A stretch of 64,000 nucleotides of DNA from Phytophthora quininea (taxonomy: Eukaryota; Oomycota; Peronosporomycetes; Peronosporales; Peronosporaceae). Under the pieces are notes generated by a model. The model saw nothing but the letters and a program-made list of their open reading frames with translations. It searched no databases and was not told the DNA's origin. Below are positions 42,911-53,663 of this stretch, piece after piece; position 1 is the stretch's first letter, and the number at the start of each line of letters is the position of its first letter. The stretch spans positions 1,116,001 through 1,180,000 of the forward strand of contig JAAVTG010001003.1 of NCBI GenBank assembly GCA_011947345.1. The letters are read 5' to 3'. The position numbers and the translations under genes are program-made.

Positions 42911-44792
42911 CTACTCCTCGCCGATGTCCAGCTCCTGGAACTGCGCCGTCGTGAACTTCATGAAGTAGGCGTACACGAGCCCCACCACAGTCACCCCAGC
43001 ACGATCAACGCCGGCTCCAGCGTGAAGAAGACGTCCACGGCAATGTACATGAGCAGCGCCGACGGGACCAACAGACACAGGATGATCACAGGCGTCTTCC
43101 CGGGAACTACACAAGCAATTCGCACAGAAAAGTATAAGAGTCGTGAACCACAACACTTGCACCGCTCGCCCGCCTACCTTTAAACGGCCGATCGACCTCC
43201 GGGTGCGTGTACCGCAGCTTGACGAACGCTGCGAAGATAAGTAGCTGGTAGAAGGCCGACAGCGCGTTGGTCATGGTCTGGATCACGTCGAAGTCGTACT
43301 GGATGAGCACGAGGATGACGACGAAGCTGGCGAGCACGGCGCTGTGTGGCGTGTTGAACCGCTTGTTGCGTCTGCAAAGAAAGAAACACAGCCAGACAAA
43401 AGCGCGAGGTCGAGTTAGTCCGGTCTGTTGTTGGCAGGTGCTTGATGCCAACCAAACTGGCCACGTACGTTTTGAGAACCGCCGGTGCGAGGCCGCACTC
43501 CGCCATGCCCATGATCTGGAACGAGTCGCAGAACAGCTCGGCGATGTACATGCCGGCGTTGCTTACGAACGTCGCTAGCATGATCCACGTCGACAGAAAG
43601 GTGCCGCCCACGGCGTCCGCGATGCCCGAGAACGAGCCATCTTCCCACGTCGTCCAGTTGGGCGAATTGAAGACGGTCGCGGCGAAGAGCGGCAGCAGAT
43701 ACGTGAGCGTGACCAGCAGCACCGACAGCAGCAGCGCGCGGATACGTCCGGCCCGGGTTCTTGACCTCGCTGCCGAACACCGACATGCCCACGGCACCGT
43801 TGAAGTTCCAGAAGAGCGTGTTGATCAGCAGCGACCAGTCGATCTGCAGCGACAGCACACCAAGCACAAGACCAACGCCAAGTTAGTGGTTGTCGTCACC
43901 CCCACCACTATTTCGTCACCACACTTACGTCGACACCGCCGGACATGCTCACGAGGTCTCCGTTCGAGTCGTAGACGATGTCCGAGCGACGAACGGCCCC
44001 GACGGCACCCCAGTCGTTGGCGCGGACGAGGCCCCACACGAACAGCACGAGGAACGGGATCATGACGAAGACGGACATGGCGACCATGCCGTTGCCCACG
44101 ATGCGGACGCCCAGCACGTTGGGGATTGTCAGCAGCACGGCGATGGCCGCCTTGACAAAGTACTCGGCCGTCGACGAACCGATGGAGCCGTAGACGTCGG
44201 TGAAGGACGACACCGCCAGTGCCGGGTACAGCGCGTTGTCGATGACGCCGGAGATCCAGGACCAGTAGCCCGTCTGGAAGGCCCAGAACGGACCGAACGC
44301 GTTGAGCACCCAGATCGTGTAGCCCCTGCATTTGAGAAGCAAAGCGTCAGTGCTGTGTATCATTCACAACGAGTTGCTGCAAACGCAGACTTGCCATCCT
44401 CCGGGTAGGCTGTGCTGAGCTCTGCCGTGACGTAGGCGATGGGGAGTCCCAACGCGATTGGAAACAGCAGCAGGAAGATGAACCCGACCAAGGGACCGCC
44501 CGCTGTAGAGCACATGCATCAACTTAGAGGTTCGTCGGGACAAAGCGCAACGAGTTACTAGTACGTACACGAGATAATGTACTCGGATCCGATGGGGCCT
44601 CCGCACACTGAGAAGTAGCAGAGTCCGACGATGGCCATCGTCGTGAGCTCGACGCGAGTCCGCCTTGCCTTCTTTTGTTGGTAGCAGCGCTGACGGTCTC
44701 CACTGCACGGAAACGGCATCTCCATGATCGACAGAGCTGATGACGCTGACAACAGAGTGCTCACGAAGTCTGTGCACGCTGGAAGAGTTAGT
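42911..44792 (-). CDS. APC-superfamily amino acid/polyamine transporter (PUT-like)
   Basis: Coding blocks lie near 44750-44575, 44502-44387, 44331-43930, 43865-43462, 43375-43180 and 43107-42911. Spans include ELTTMAIVGLCYFSVCGGPI, GFIFLLLFPIALGLPIAYVT and AIAVLLTIPNVLGVRIVG. Diagnostic for polyamine uptake transporters of plants and protists are ELSTAYPEDG, GYTIWVLNAFGPFWAFQTGY and WISGVIDNALYPAL. Frame breaks needing one base occur near 44332, 43752 and 43012. The second intron appears to begin with GC rather than GT (GATG|GCAAGT). The true N-terminus is uncertain; a possible upstream exon lies near 44840-45051. It sits beside two polyamine-oxidase-like genes, which supports a polyamine substrate, though amino acids remain possible. 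Confidence 0.75.
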
Positions 44793-46226
44793 CAACACTC
44801 AACAATCACCAAACTGCGAGCATTTCAACTGACTTGTCCAGGCGACCTGGCGTCGACATTCGGTCGTACGACTCGAGCTGTGGACTTGCTTCTGCGACCA
44901 TCTTCAACAGCTTCGGCGTTCGCGCTTGCTGGCCAAATTGGTTGTGGGACTGACAATCGGAACCCTCCCACCGCTTCAAGTGGACCAGTTGACTTGCCCA
45001 CGACCGCCATAACTCGCTCACCGAGTCAGTCTGGAAGTGCAGGTCCGCCATGGCAGGAACCGCATCTCACTGGTCGAGCAGAACGCGTCACCGTCCAGAT
45101 GGCCCAAGGCCTTTCACGCATCCCCCATTTAACGGTCTCAACTAGTGTCGATTCCAAGCAGCTCCGGAAGCCTCCAGCGACTTCTCCACGCGCCCAACTC
45201 ATTTGCTGAGCAGGGCCAGGCAAGAAATGATCGCAGGCTGCGGCAGGAGGAGCTCGTCGATTGTTGTGCTGGCGAGAACTTGCCGTTCATTCAACTACAA
45301 AAACACTTGCCTTCCACATGTCGTAGCTATGGTAGCACTGCTAGCGGAGGACGAATGTGCCTGCGATTCGGATACGTCGCCGACTTGGAGACGACTGAAT
45401 GCACCATAAGCCGGCTCGATGATCACTCGATGCCGGAAGCGGGACCCCCGTCCTACGTTTTGGTGCTGCACAGCGTCGAGCTCATCATCAACGCGCTCGA
45501 AATGGTCTCCACCGATCCTGCCGTCGACCGACACCAGCCACTTTCCTGCTGCCGCGTCTTCCGCGTCGGCAGGCCGCTACCCTGTTTGACCACGATTGAA
45601 TGCGTCCCGTTAGGCCGCCCCCAAGCAGCTTTTTTCAACAGCACGAGCTGACGGCAAACGAACACCGCAGCAAACGGGGCTCTTCAAGTGACGGTCACAC
45701 CTCTCCAGATCAAACCTGTTGAAGCACAACATTCTGAGCGTCCTGAGGCACATCGTGTTGGAGGCGGTGCCTGCCTGCCTGAAGGATGGCTACAGCCAGC
45801 ACTGGCGACGCAACGCCAGCGGTTGAAGTAGTTTGTCCAATCAAGCGGCGACTAAAAGATATGCCACAATCTGGCAGGGGTCTTCCAGCACCAGGGCCGC
45901 GCCGTCATGAATCGCATGTGCTTGAGAGCACGTGCACTCCTGCAGAAAGCATTCGCCCGTCGTGTTCTTATGTTTTATTTTGCCGTTTCAAAATATTTAT
46001 TCACGAAAATTTTCTTATGCAGAATATCAGATCCCCTAATCAACGTCTCGTGTCCCAACTGTTCTGTCCATCTATCCGTCTATCGTCGTGTTTGTATGCA
46101 ACCGACCTACTTCAACCAGGACGCAGCGTTGGTGGTGTCACTGTGCGACGTCATTGCAGAACCAAACGACCTACCGGCTAGCACTGCGTTGGCCCTGCTC
46201 CCCGCTCCCCAGCAAGGCGACATACG
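44793..46226. other. Intergenic region, possible 5' exon of the transporter
   Basis: About 1.4 kb. A minus-strand frame at 44806-45051 (MADLHFQTDSVSELWRSW...) is protein-like and could be the first exon of the transporter, but no clean splice pair links it. The plus-strand frames at 45145-45651 and 45786-46181 have no domain pattern. The region nearest 46226 is presumably the kinase promoter. Confidence 0.35.
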
Positions 46227-48859
46227 ATGCCCCATGGCTGTCCGCGAGTAAGGAGCCTCTTGGCGTTGCGTCGGCGCTCGCGAAGTGCGCGTCTGGCGCT
46301 GCCCCGCAGCTCCAGGAGCTCCAGAACCAGCACCCCAGACAGTATTCGTCCACTTTCAAGACTTCCAAGGGCCAAATCCAGGCACTACCAGGCCGCAATA
46401 ATGGGGACGAATCCTACAATAAATCCTGGACGGGGGTGGCAGCTCTGGGCGCCGCGATCGGCGCTCTCTCGGTGGTCGACGAGGACGCCAAGATGGAGAC
46501 TAGTGCGGATCAGCGCGACACCTTCATGGCGTCCAGCAGCGTCCGCCGAGGCGGCAAGGTCGAGGATGAGTACGAGATCCTGGATGAGGTGGTCGGAGAA
46601 GGCGGCTACTGCGTGGTGCAGAAAGGAGTGGACCGCCGGACGGGCGAGCTCGTGGCCATCAAGATGCTGAGCAAGAGCGAGACGTCCGCTCGGGAATTTT
46701 GGACCGAGGTGGACGTGCTGCGCGTGGCTGGCCAGCACCCCAACATCTTGCAATTGAGAGGCACCTACGAGACAGACAACTGCTGGTTCATCGTGCAGGA
46801 ACTGGCTCAGGACGGAGAACTCTTCGACCATTTGATCGCCAACGGAGCGTACTCGGAGCGACAGGCGAGTAATGCAGTCAGGCAGCTCTGTGATGCGCTG
46901 CAGTACTTGCACCGCAAGGGCATTGTCCATGGAGACATTAAGCCGGAGAACGTGCTGCTGCATAAGGGACGCATGTGTCTCGTGGACTTTGGCGTGTCGT
47001 TTCGTCTTGGAGAGCGATTCTTCTACGACTCACAGTTGATGGGCACGGTGGCGTATGCGGCCCCGGAGACTCTGGAGCATGGCGGCATGATCCACAGGAG
47101 GAACACTAGGGATGCCATTAGGAGGAAACGAGAGATGAGCGGAGCGCCTACGATAGACGATGATGACGAGGACTTTGACGTCGTCCCGGGACCGGAGTCG
47201 TACAAGTTTGGACCCAAGTCGGACATGTTTGCCTTGGGAATTGTATTGTATATTCTACTGTGTGGCTCCCATCCATTCGATACATACAACAATCTGTCCG
47301 ACGAAGAGGTAAGGACTCAAAGCTTGTCTAGCTGCTTGGTTATTTGATATCACTATCATTTTTTTCATTTGTGCAGATCCGTCTTCGTATTCTAAAGGGC
47401 AAGTACCGGACGCAATCCCGTGCTTGGCTGTCGATTTCGCCTCTGGCTCGTGATTTAATTCAGAAATTGCTCGAGACAGACCCCGAGAAGCGGTTAAGTG
47501 CAAAGGAAGCGCTCCAGCACCCTTGGTTACGTGATGCATCTCGCCTGAGTCGCGAGCCCATGGAGAACTCCGCCGAGTGCCTGGAGAAGTTTCAACGTGG
47601 GCGTCGTCGTCTTCGCGCTAGTATTTTGGCTGTGCTGCTGCTCGACGCGATGGCTGAAAACCTGGACGACGAAGACAGCGAGGAGCTCGAAGCTATAAAG
47701 CGGAACTTTGCATGGGGTCTCAGCTCCAGTGTCGAAGCACTGAACGAGAAGACCAATGCGCTGCTGTCGACGCTTCATTTCTTCGACAAGGACGGCAAAG
47801 GATTCATTTCGAAAGGGGATCTCGCGCGCGTGAGCGAGAGCTTAGGCAAGCACATGAGCGAGAGTGAGTTAAACGAGATGCTGGTAGGCGCGACCGGTGA
47901 TCCCGAACAGAACGCTTCTTCTGTTCAAGCCGTCGATTACGACAACGTTAAGATGACCATCTCGACTCTGCGATCGGGAACTTTTGAGCCAGGTGAGGCG
48001 ATCATTCGAGAAGGGCATGCTGGCGCACATAACGTGTACTTGCTGCTGGATGGAGAGGTTGAGGTGTCATGTAAGAACCCAATCAAGAAGTCTGTTCCAC
48101 CTGCTGATGAGGAGGATGAAAGTACAGCACCTATCACTAGCTCGGATGCGTATGATCAGTCGGAAGGCTTTGCTGGACTGCTATCTCGCCCTTCGTGGCC
48201 GGGTTAATCCACCCGCGGCATCAAGCGGGTGGGAACGAGGAGATGAAGCTCAGGCGATTGCCAAAAGGCAGCTTCTTCGGCGAACTAGAGCTGGTTCGCC
48301 CGGATGGACGATTCCTTCCGCGCATCGCAACTTTCCGCTGTGCTGAAGGGAGCGACACACCGTGTAAAGTCCTGCAACTTGTTGCAGACGATTATTTGAA
48401 CCTGAAGGGGACCTACGAGTCGATTAACAACCGACTTGAGAAGACTGCACGCCGCCACATGCAACAACACCTAATCAAGTGCGTGGAGACAGCAAAGGGG
48501 TCTGTCAAGATGCGCACGTTCGACACCGGCGATTTTATTTACAAGGAAGGAGAGCCTTGTGACTCGGTGTTTATTCTGCTGGATGGACAGGTCGAAGTTC
48601 TCAAGTCGAAGGCGGATATGGTCGTGGAAGAGCTTCACCCGGGGATTATTTCCCGCTGGGTGTGTCTGGCCAAACTAGGGCCTGCAAGATCGTCACTCGG
48701 CATTCGAGTGTGCGGTGTACACAGCCTGTAAAAGTGGTAGAAATCGGTGGCGAGACGTTCCGCAGCTTCTTGAGTAGTAACAAGTTTTTGGCGGCGTATT
48801 TCCGCGAAGAGGTGATGACGCGCGAGCAGCAGCGACTTGATCGACTGATGACAGCTTAG
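46227..48859 (+). CDS. Protein kinase with EF-hand and two cNMP-binding domains, predicted mitochondrial
   Basis: Exons 46227-47308 and 47377-48859 give 855 residues after three single-base corrections (N-terminal region, near 48187, and GGGG near 48640). The N-terminus from ATG 46227 is MPHGCPRVRSLLALRRRSR, a basic presequence leading to HPRQYSST, which resembles a mitochondrial cleavage site, then a hydrophobic VAALGAAIGALSVV. The kinase domain has a glycine loop (VGEGGYCVVQKG), Lys in VAIKML, GIVHGDIKPENVLL, VDFGVS and YAAPE. The HRD motif is HGD: the catalytic Asp is kept, the Arg is not. An EF-hand (DKDGKGFISKGD) and two cyclic-nucleotide folds (FEPGEAIIREGHAGAHNVYLL; FDTGDFIYKEGEPCDSVFIL) follow. 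Control by both Ca2+ and cNMP is inferred. Confidence 0.78.
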
Positions 48860-48912
48860 CTGTTAACGACTCGAGACAGGAGAGGAATGAAGAGAACAAA
48901 CCCGCTAGCTGT

Positions 48913-50129
48913 TCAGTTGTGTCCCGACGTTGGCGGGCGACTTAGTGCCGCCGGCAGATTCATACGTCGCTCTTGTCTGGAGCCTGGTCTTCCAGTTGTG
49001 ACTGTAGGCGTTTGCGGTGGCGCTGGTGTTGGGTACGACACGGTCATGGGGAGTGCGCGAGCACTCGCAGAGGCATCGTCGCGTGTGAGTAAACTGGAAT
49101 ATACCTTGTGGGGCGAGCACGACGGATGGAGTGCCGTGAATGAATGCAAGAGCGGCCCAAAGATCTCTTGAATGCGCCTGTCCTGCTCTTTGTTTGCTTG
49201 GTCGCTAGGTAGCAGATCGTTCTTGCCTTGTGGAATTATGACGAGACCCTTTTGGAGCAAGTATCTGATAGCGATCTGCAATGGAGTTTGCAACGCTGTT
49301 GTGTCGCTCACGGCGTGAGAGTCCATGTGGAAGGACGCCGCAGAGCCTTCGTTCTCGTGCGTGACGTGGAACTTGAATGGTCGTTCTCGATGTCGCTCAG
49401 CAATGCGCTGTGCCAGCAGCTCCCAGTCTTCGTGTAGCGCCAGCGGCTCCAATCTGTCCAGAAAGGTTGTAGGAAGCGTACCAATACATCAATTCCGTGG
49501 CTGTGCGCGAACGCCGTCACGTCTTCGAGCGGAACGTCAGAGTCCGCCCCGCTCGACATCCCTGGAAGCTGTACTTCAACACTCCAAGCTTCTGGCGGAT
49601 TGTCCGGGTACTCAGTGATCAAGAACTCTACGTCCTGGACGGTCAAGTCGCTCACCCCAATGTGCTCTGCCAACCCGGCCTGTTGAGCCCGCATCATGTG
49701 CCCCCAGGCTCCCAGCACCGAGCGTTTGCGCGCTTGTATCCCACTCGACCCCGGCAAACTCTGCGTCTGCAGTAGCAACATATCCAGCTGCTGGAACTGC
49801 AGCGTCTTCAGCGCCTGCTCCACCTTCGAGGCGATCTGCTCCAGCGCACAACCCACGGGGGTCATCGCTGTCACTACAAAGTTCGCTCTCGACAGCAGCG
49901 TGTCCTCAACGCACGTCTGCTGCAGAGCGGCACGCACCGCCAGTAGATCTGCTCGGTCCTCCAGATCCAAGATCACCATTGCTCGGCAATTTTCCTGCAC
50001 CATAGCGTCCACTAGCTGCTGTCGCTGCATGTCCCCACCAATAGACGATGTATTATTCTCCCCACTGCGAACAGCAGTCGCTGGTTCTCCAAGAACGCAC
50101 TGCGGCGACCATGATACCCGACACTCCAC
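48913..50129 (-). CDS. Aldo-keto-reductase-fold protein, possibly GCLM-like
   Basis: From ATG 50129 the frame gives 405 residues with one T added to TTT near 49462. Sequence such as FQQLDMLLLQTQSLPGSSG, LAEHIGVSDLTVQDVEFLI, LEDVTAFAHSHGIDVLVRFL and LQIAIRYLLQKGLVIIPQGKN follows the later strands and helices of the aldo-keto reductase barrel. IGVSD and the LIxxE-type helix are also seen in the glutamate-cysteine ligase modifier subunit. I do not see the Asp-Tyr-Lys-His catalytic set clearly, which favours a regulatory, GCLM-type role in glutathione synthesis over an active reductase, but this is not firm. The C-terminal 60 residues look disordered. It is divergent from the PWWP gene with only 64 bp between starts. 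Confidence 0.5.
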
Positions 50130-50193
50130 ATCTCCGTCTCTTCAAGCATACGTTAACTTTACATTCAAAAAATGGGCGGGAAACCGAACAGCC

Positions 50194-50925
50194 ATGGCGG
50201 ATGCCGCTCGACATCGGGCTGCGTGTCGAATGTGATGCTTGTGTGTGTTTGTCCATCTCTCTCTTTGCCGTGTCCAACCTCCTCTACCCCGCTTCTCAGA
50301 CGTCCTGGACGACGACGGTATCTGGACCACAGGAGTTGTTGTCAACGTGGACCACGAAGAGTGCGAGGACAACGTGGAGATCAAGTACGACGGCTGCGAG
50401 AAGGAGTACAACAAGTGGTTAGGCGCAGCGGGTGGTGCCGCTGCACGTACACGATGGTCAAGAAGTGCTGGGCCAAGCTCACCAAGGTTCCGTGGTGTCC
50501 AGCTATTGTGACTTTAGTTTTATAGACCCTGGGGGCAACAAATACTGGAACAAGAAACCAAGCTCGATGTGGAGTTCTACGACTCGTTCGACGAGGACAA
50601 TCGCTCTCGTGGCTGGATGCAGAAGAAGACCGTGGCTGCATTTCGACACAGCTTCGAGGAGAGAGCGTCCAAGACTAGTGGCAAGAACTTCTCGCTGTAT
50701 GTGAAAGGCACTCAACAAGCCTGTGCTGGCATGTCCCCATTGGTATTTTTCGGACCTGGTACACTCTCCACTGAGTTCTCGAGCAATTTAACGCCCTCTC
50801 GAGGAGAAGAGGAAGGAACGCTCGTCCGAGCGGTGGTTCGAGCTCTTCAGCAAGCGCAACCAGAACCAAGACTGAAAAGCTTCAATCTGCGTGCACCACA
50901 CCAAGTACAACCGTATTTTACGTAA
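50194..50925 (+). CDS. Tudor-like plus PWWP domain protein, reading frame disturbed
   Basis: Three frames each hold part of one plausible protein. An early segment DDDGIWTTGVVVNVDHEECE followed by IKYDGCEKEYNKW looks like a Tudor/chromo-barrel strand set. Next, YTMVKKCWAKLTKVPWCPAIV is a PWWP core (WAK...PWxPAIV), and EFYDSFDEDNRSRGWMQKK with AFRHSFEERASK follows in another frame. Both domain types read methylated histones, so a chromatin reader is inferred. Frame changes near 50418-50450 and 50525 are probably single-base errors or a missed intron. The first exon (MADAARHRA) and the exact splice sites are uncertain. Confidence 0.5.
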
Positions 50926-51093
50926 TTAACTAGCTCAAAAGAGCTAAATACTGTAGCCATCGACGTTTACAGTGCAATCTGTAATGGAGCCTTTGACGGT
51001 TGTGAAGTCTAAAACCACCTTTCGGAATCCTTAAATAAGGACCAAATTAGTGCATTTGCGACTCGCGGACCAGATCAACGAGAGGTGGTGCGT

Positions 51094-51807
51094 ATGGCTC
51101 ATAATCGCTCTGGAATGACCATGCTGGCGCTCGCTCGGACGGCTGCCAAGCAGGCCCGCCGCGCTGTGCCACAACTGCAGGCTGCGCAGACGCGCTCCTT
51201 AGCCTGGAAGGCGCGTCGCAACGACGACGACGACGACTCGTTCCGCGGCCGTCGACGCCGCAACGACGAGGACTTTGGGCCAAGAGAAGACGGCGAGGCC
51301 GGCGACCTGTACGACCCGTACCGCGAGTACATGGAGACGACGGGCGAGCGCGGCTACAGAGACTTCAACCCGGACAACCTGGAGAGCCAGGACTTCCGCC
51401 ACCAGTGGAAGGAGCCCGAGAAGATGATGGAGGACAAGTCGTGGCCCCAGACGTCGGGCACCGACCTGTTCGAGGACCTGCTCAACATCCCGAGCGAGCC
51501 TCCGTCGGGAGAAAAGCTCGACAAGATCCTGAAGGAAGCCTTCGCTCGTATGGGCCACACGGGCAGACTGGAGGATATTCAACTTCCCACGATGGATGTG
51601 AAGATCCCCGAGGACCACCCGGACCGCGAGGCGCTGGAGATCATGCAGCTGTCCATGATGAACAACGGACGACTCAAGATGGACGACAAGAACGACCTGA
51701 TGACGTCCATCATCGACGAGCTGGACCACCTGCGCAACGACAAGACCACGCTGTTCAAGGGCATCGAGGACGACCAGAGCAAGAAGGACACGAAGAACAA
51801 GGACTAG
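51094..51807 (+). CDS. Mitochondrially targeted protein of unknown function
   Basis: An unbroken frame of about 237 residues from ATG 51094 (in-frame Met also at 51115 and 51121). The N-terminus is a strong mitochondrial presequence: MLALARTAAKQARRAVPQLQ with RSLAWKARR, no acids and regular Arg/Lys. After a basic-acidic linker (RRNDDDDDSFRGRRRRND) the mature part is acidic and helical, with motifs YDPYREYMETTG, SGTDLFEDLLNIPSEPPSG and EALEIMQLSMMNNGR. I do not recognise a family. A mitochondrial ribosome- or import-associated protein is possible but unsupported. Confidence 0.7.
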   Translation: MAHNRSGMTMLALARTAAKQARRAVPQLQAAQTRSLAWKARRNDDDDDSFRGRRRRNDEDFGPREDGEAGDLYDPYREYMETTGERGYRDFNPDNLESQDFRHQWKEPEKMMEDKSWPQTSGTDLFEDLLNIPSEPPSGEKLDKILKEAFARMGHTGRLEDIQLPTMDVKIPEDHPDREALEIMQLSMMNNGRLKMDDKNDLMTSIIDELDHLRNDKTTLFKGIEDDQSKKDTKNKD

Positions 51808-51933
51808 AGTGCACATGTAGCTGGTATAGGTAGAAGGGCGATGAACTGCAATGGCAACAGCGTCCTGGTGGACAATGGTGGACCCTTTCGGTGGTAAACG
51901 TCGTTTAATCGTCAACTTGACAATACGTCATGT

Positions 51934-51940
51934 GATTGGC
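51934..51940 (-). promoter_or_regulatory. CCAATCA box upstream of the UBC-like gene
   Basis: TGATTGG on the plus strand, the reverse of CCAATCA, about 175 bp before the start at 52114 and followed by the AT-rich AAAATATAAAT. Inferred to be a promoter element. Confidence 0.3.
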
Positions 51941-52113
51941 TAAAATATAAATCGAACTGTTGGCTGTGCTAAATCTGTGTAGCCATCGGTGACAGTGAGT
52001 CAACCATTAAGAGAATCACTCAAACACGTGGTCTTTAAAACATCATTCAATCACCACTAAATCAGAGTCGTTAGCCTTGGAAGCGTAAAGTATCTCCCAC
52101 TCGGCAACTCTAC

Positions 52114-53595
52114 ATGACGGACGCGGCCCCCGAGGCGCAGCGGCAGCGCTCCATCTGGTCCAGCCGCGTTCACCGCGAGCTGGACAAGTGCCGCAAGCCG
52201 CACGCGCTGCCCAAGGGCGCATCTCTGCGACGCGCGCAGATCTCCGACAGCCGCGGGGTGTGCGAGGGCGAGTTCCACTGCTTCGTGCCCTTCTGCGACG
52301 GCTCGGACGCGCTGGCCCTGGTGCCACTGACCTATTTGGTCGTCAAGATGCCTTTGCAGACGACAAACTGGACGTGGGCGAAGCGCAGTACCCATTCCTA
52401 GCGCCCGAGGTGGAGATCCGACATGGAGCCATCTATCTGCCCCACGAACTACGAGAGCGGCGACCACCGACACAGGAAGGAGACGAACCTATTTTCTTGC
52501 TTAAATTGCCGCTATTGCAGAACTGGAGTCCATCCACGACACTGGCGATGCTGGTGCAAGAGTTCTTCGCTTTGGTACAGGAAGGAGACCCATCGCCAAG
52601 CGTCAAGACGCCCACCAAGCAGACAAGCAATAAGCAGAGACAACAAGACAAAAGTCAATCGCAATCCAGAGGCAAACGACCCATGAGGATGAGGAAGAGA
52701 GACGTCCGAGGAGCAGTGTATCCATGTCAAGAAGTGGACCCGACCACGTCGACATTAAAGAACACACCGATGTTGCTCCAGTCTGGAAATATTGCACTGC
52801 TCATGCCCTCAAAGAGGCGAAAGCTGCAGGAGCAGACGGGGAGACGACTGCGTGTATGTGTGGGACCTGATCGCGTTAAAAGACGTAGTGCGGATCACCC
52901 CGCAGAGAGGCAAGTCGTTGACTCTGTTCTTTAAGGACCGCGCACTCCCTGCAGGACGTTCTTGAGTCAGTACACGGACGAGATCGTCAAGGATCTTCGC
53001 GTCATGATTGGAGAGAGCGCGAGCAATAAACGCGGCCGTGAACACTCAGCAACTTCCCCAGGAGGATCAGCAGCGAATGCTGCAGCAGCTGCAGCCTCGA
53101 CGGCTCAATTGCTGCCGTTTTTGAGTGCTGAGCAGTCGGAAAAAGCAAAGGAAATGTCGACCAAGTTTATGGGAAAACTTGGTAAGGTGGCGACGTCTGT
53201 GTCGCGGTTCTGGCGTGGAGATGAAGACGAACCGATACCGCACCGATCACGGATGACCAGCGACCCACTGGCAGCAGCTTTTGCCGATATTGACATGCAG
53301 AAGGACGCGTTCTTCCGCACCCCGTCAAAGGCCAGAGTACGTACCACATCTGTTGGATCGATATATATGTTGTATGCTCATGACGCCGTTGTCTTGCTTG
53401 TAGATGACGGAAATTACGCGGCGCTACCAGCATATCGCTGAGGAATACGCGTACCTGAACAACCAAGAAGGCCACGTGGAACGCGCCATCTCGGAGTTGC
53501 AGACGTTCATTGAGCACCCGAAAGCTCAACGGATTCTGATGGAAACGTGCGCCTACGAACAATCCACCCAGGGAATTCGTGTTGGCCCGGCATAA
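52114..53595 (+). CDS. UBC/RWD-like domain protein with a PH/GRAM-like segment
   Basis: From ATG 52114, MTDAAPEAQRQRSIWSSRVH leads into an E2-like fold: HRELDKCRKPHALPKG, then in the next frame YPFLAPEVEIRHGAIYLP and LLQNWSPSTTLAMLVQEFF. The PxxPxV and WSPSTTL patterns match UBC folds, but no catalytic Cys is seen, so it would be a UEV- or RWD-type non-catalytic relative. Further on, YVWDLIALKDVVRITPQRGK and SLTLFFKD look like the strands of a PH/GRAM domain. The C-terminus is helical (ITRRYQHIAEEYAYLNNQEG). An intron lies at 53337-53403. At least three frame breaks (CC near 52333, near 52700 and near 52955) are single-base type. About 470 residues; function unknown, perhaps membrane traffic. 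Confidence 0.6.
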
Positions 53596-53663
53596 CCAGC
53601 ACTACGTCACGAAGGGATACCCCATTAACCGTTTAATGTCGTGAGCAGGCTGCGCCCATCTAC

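Noticed and set aside
45145..45651. 168-codon open frame upstream of the kinase
   Set aside because: No recognisable pattern, and competing frames of similar size on the other strand.
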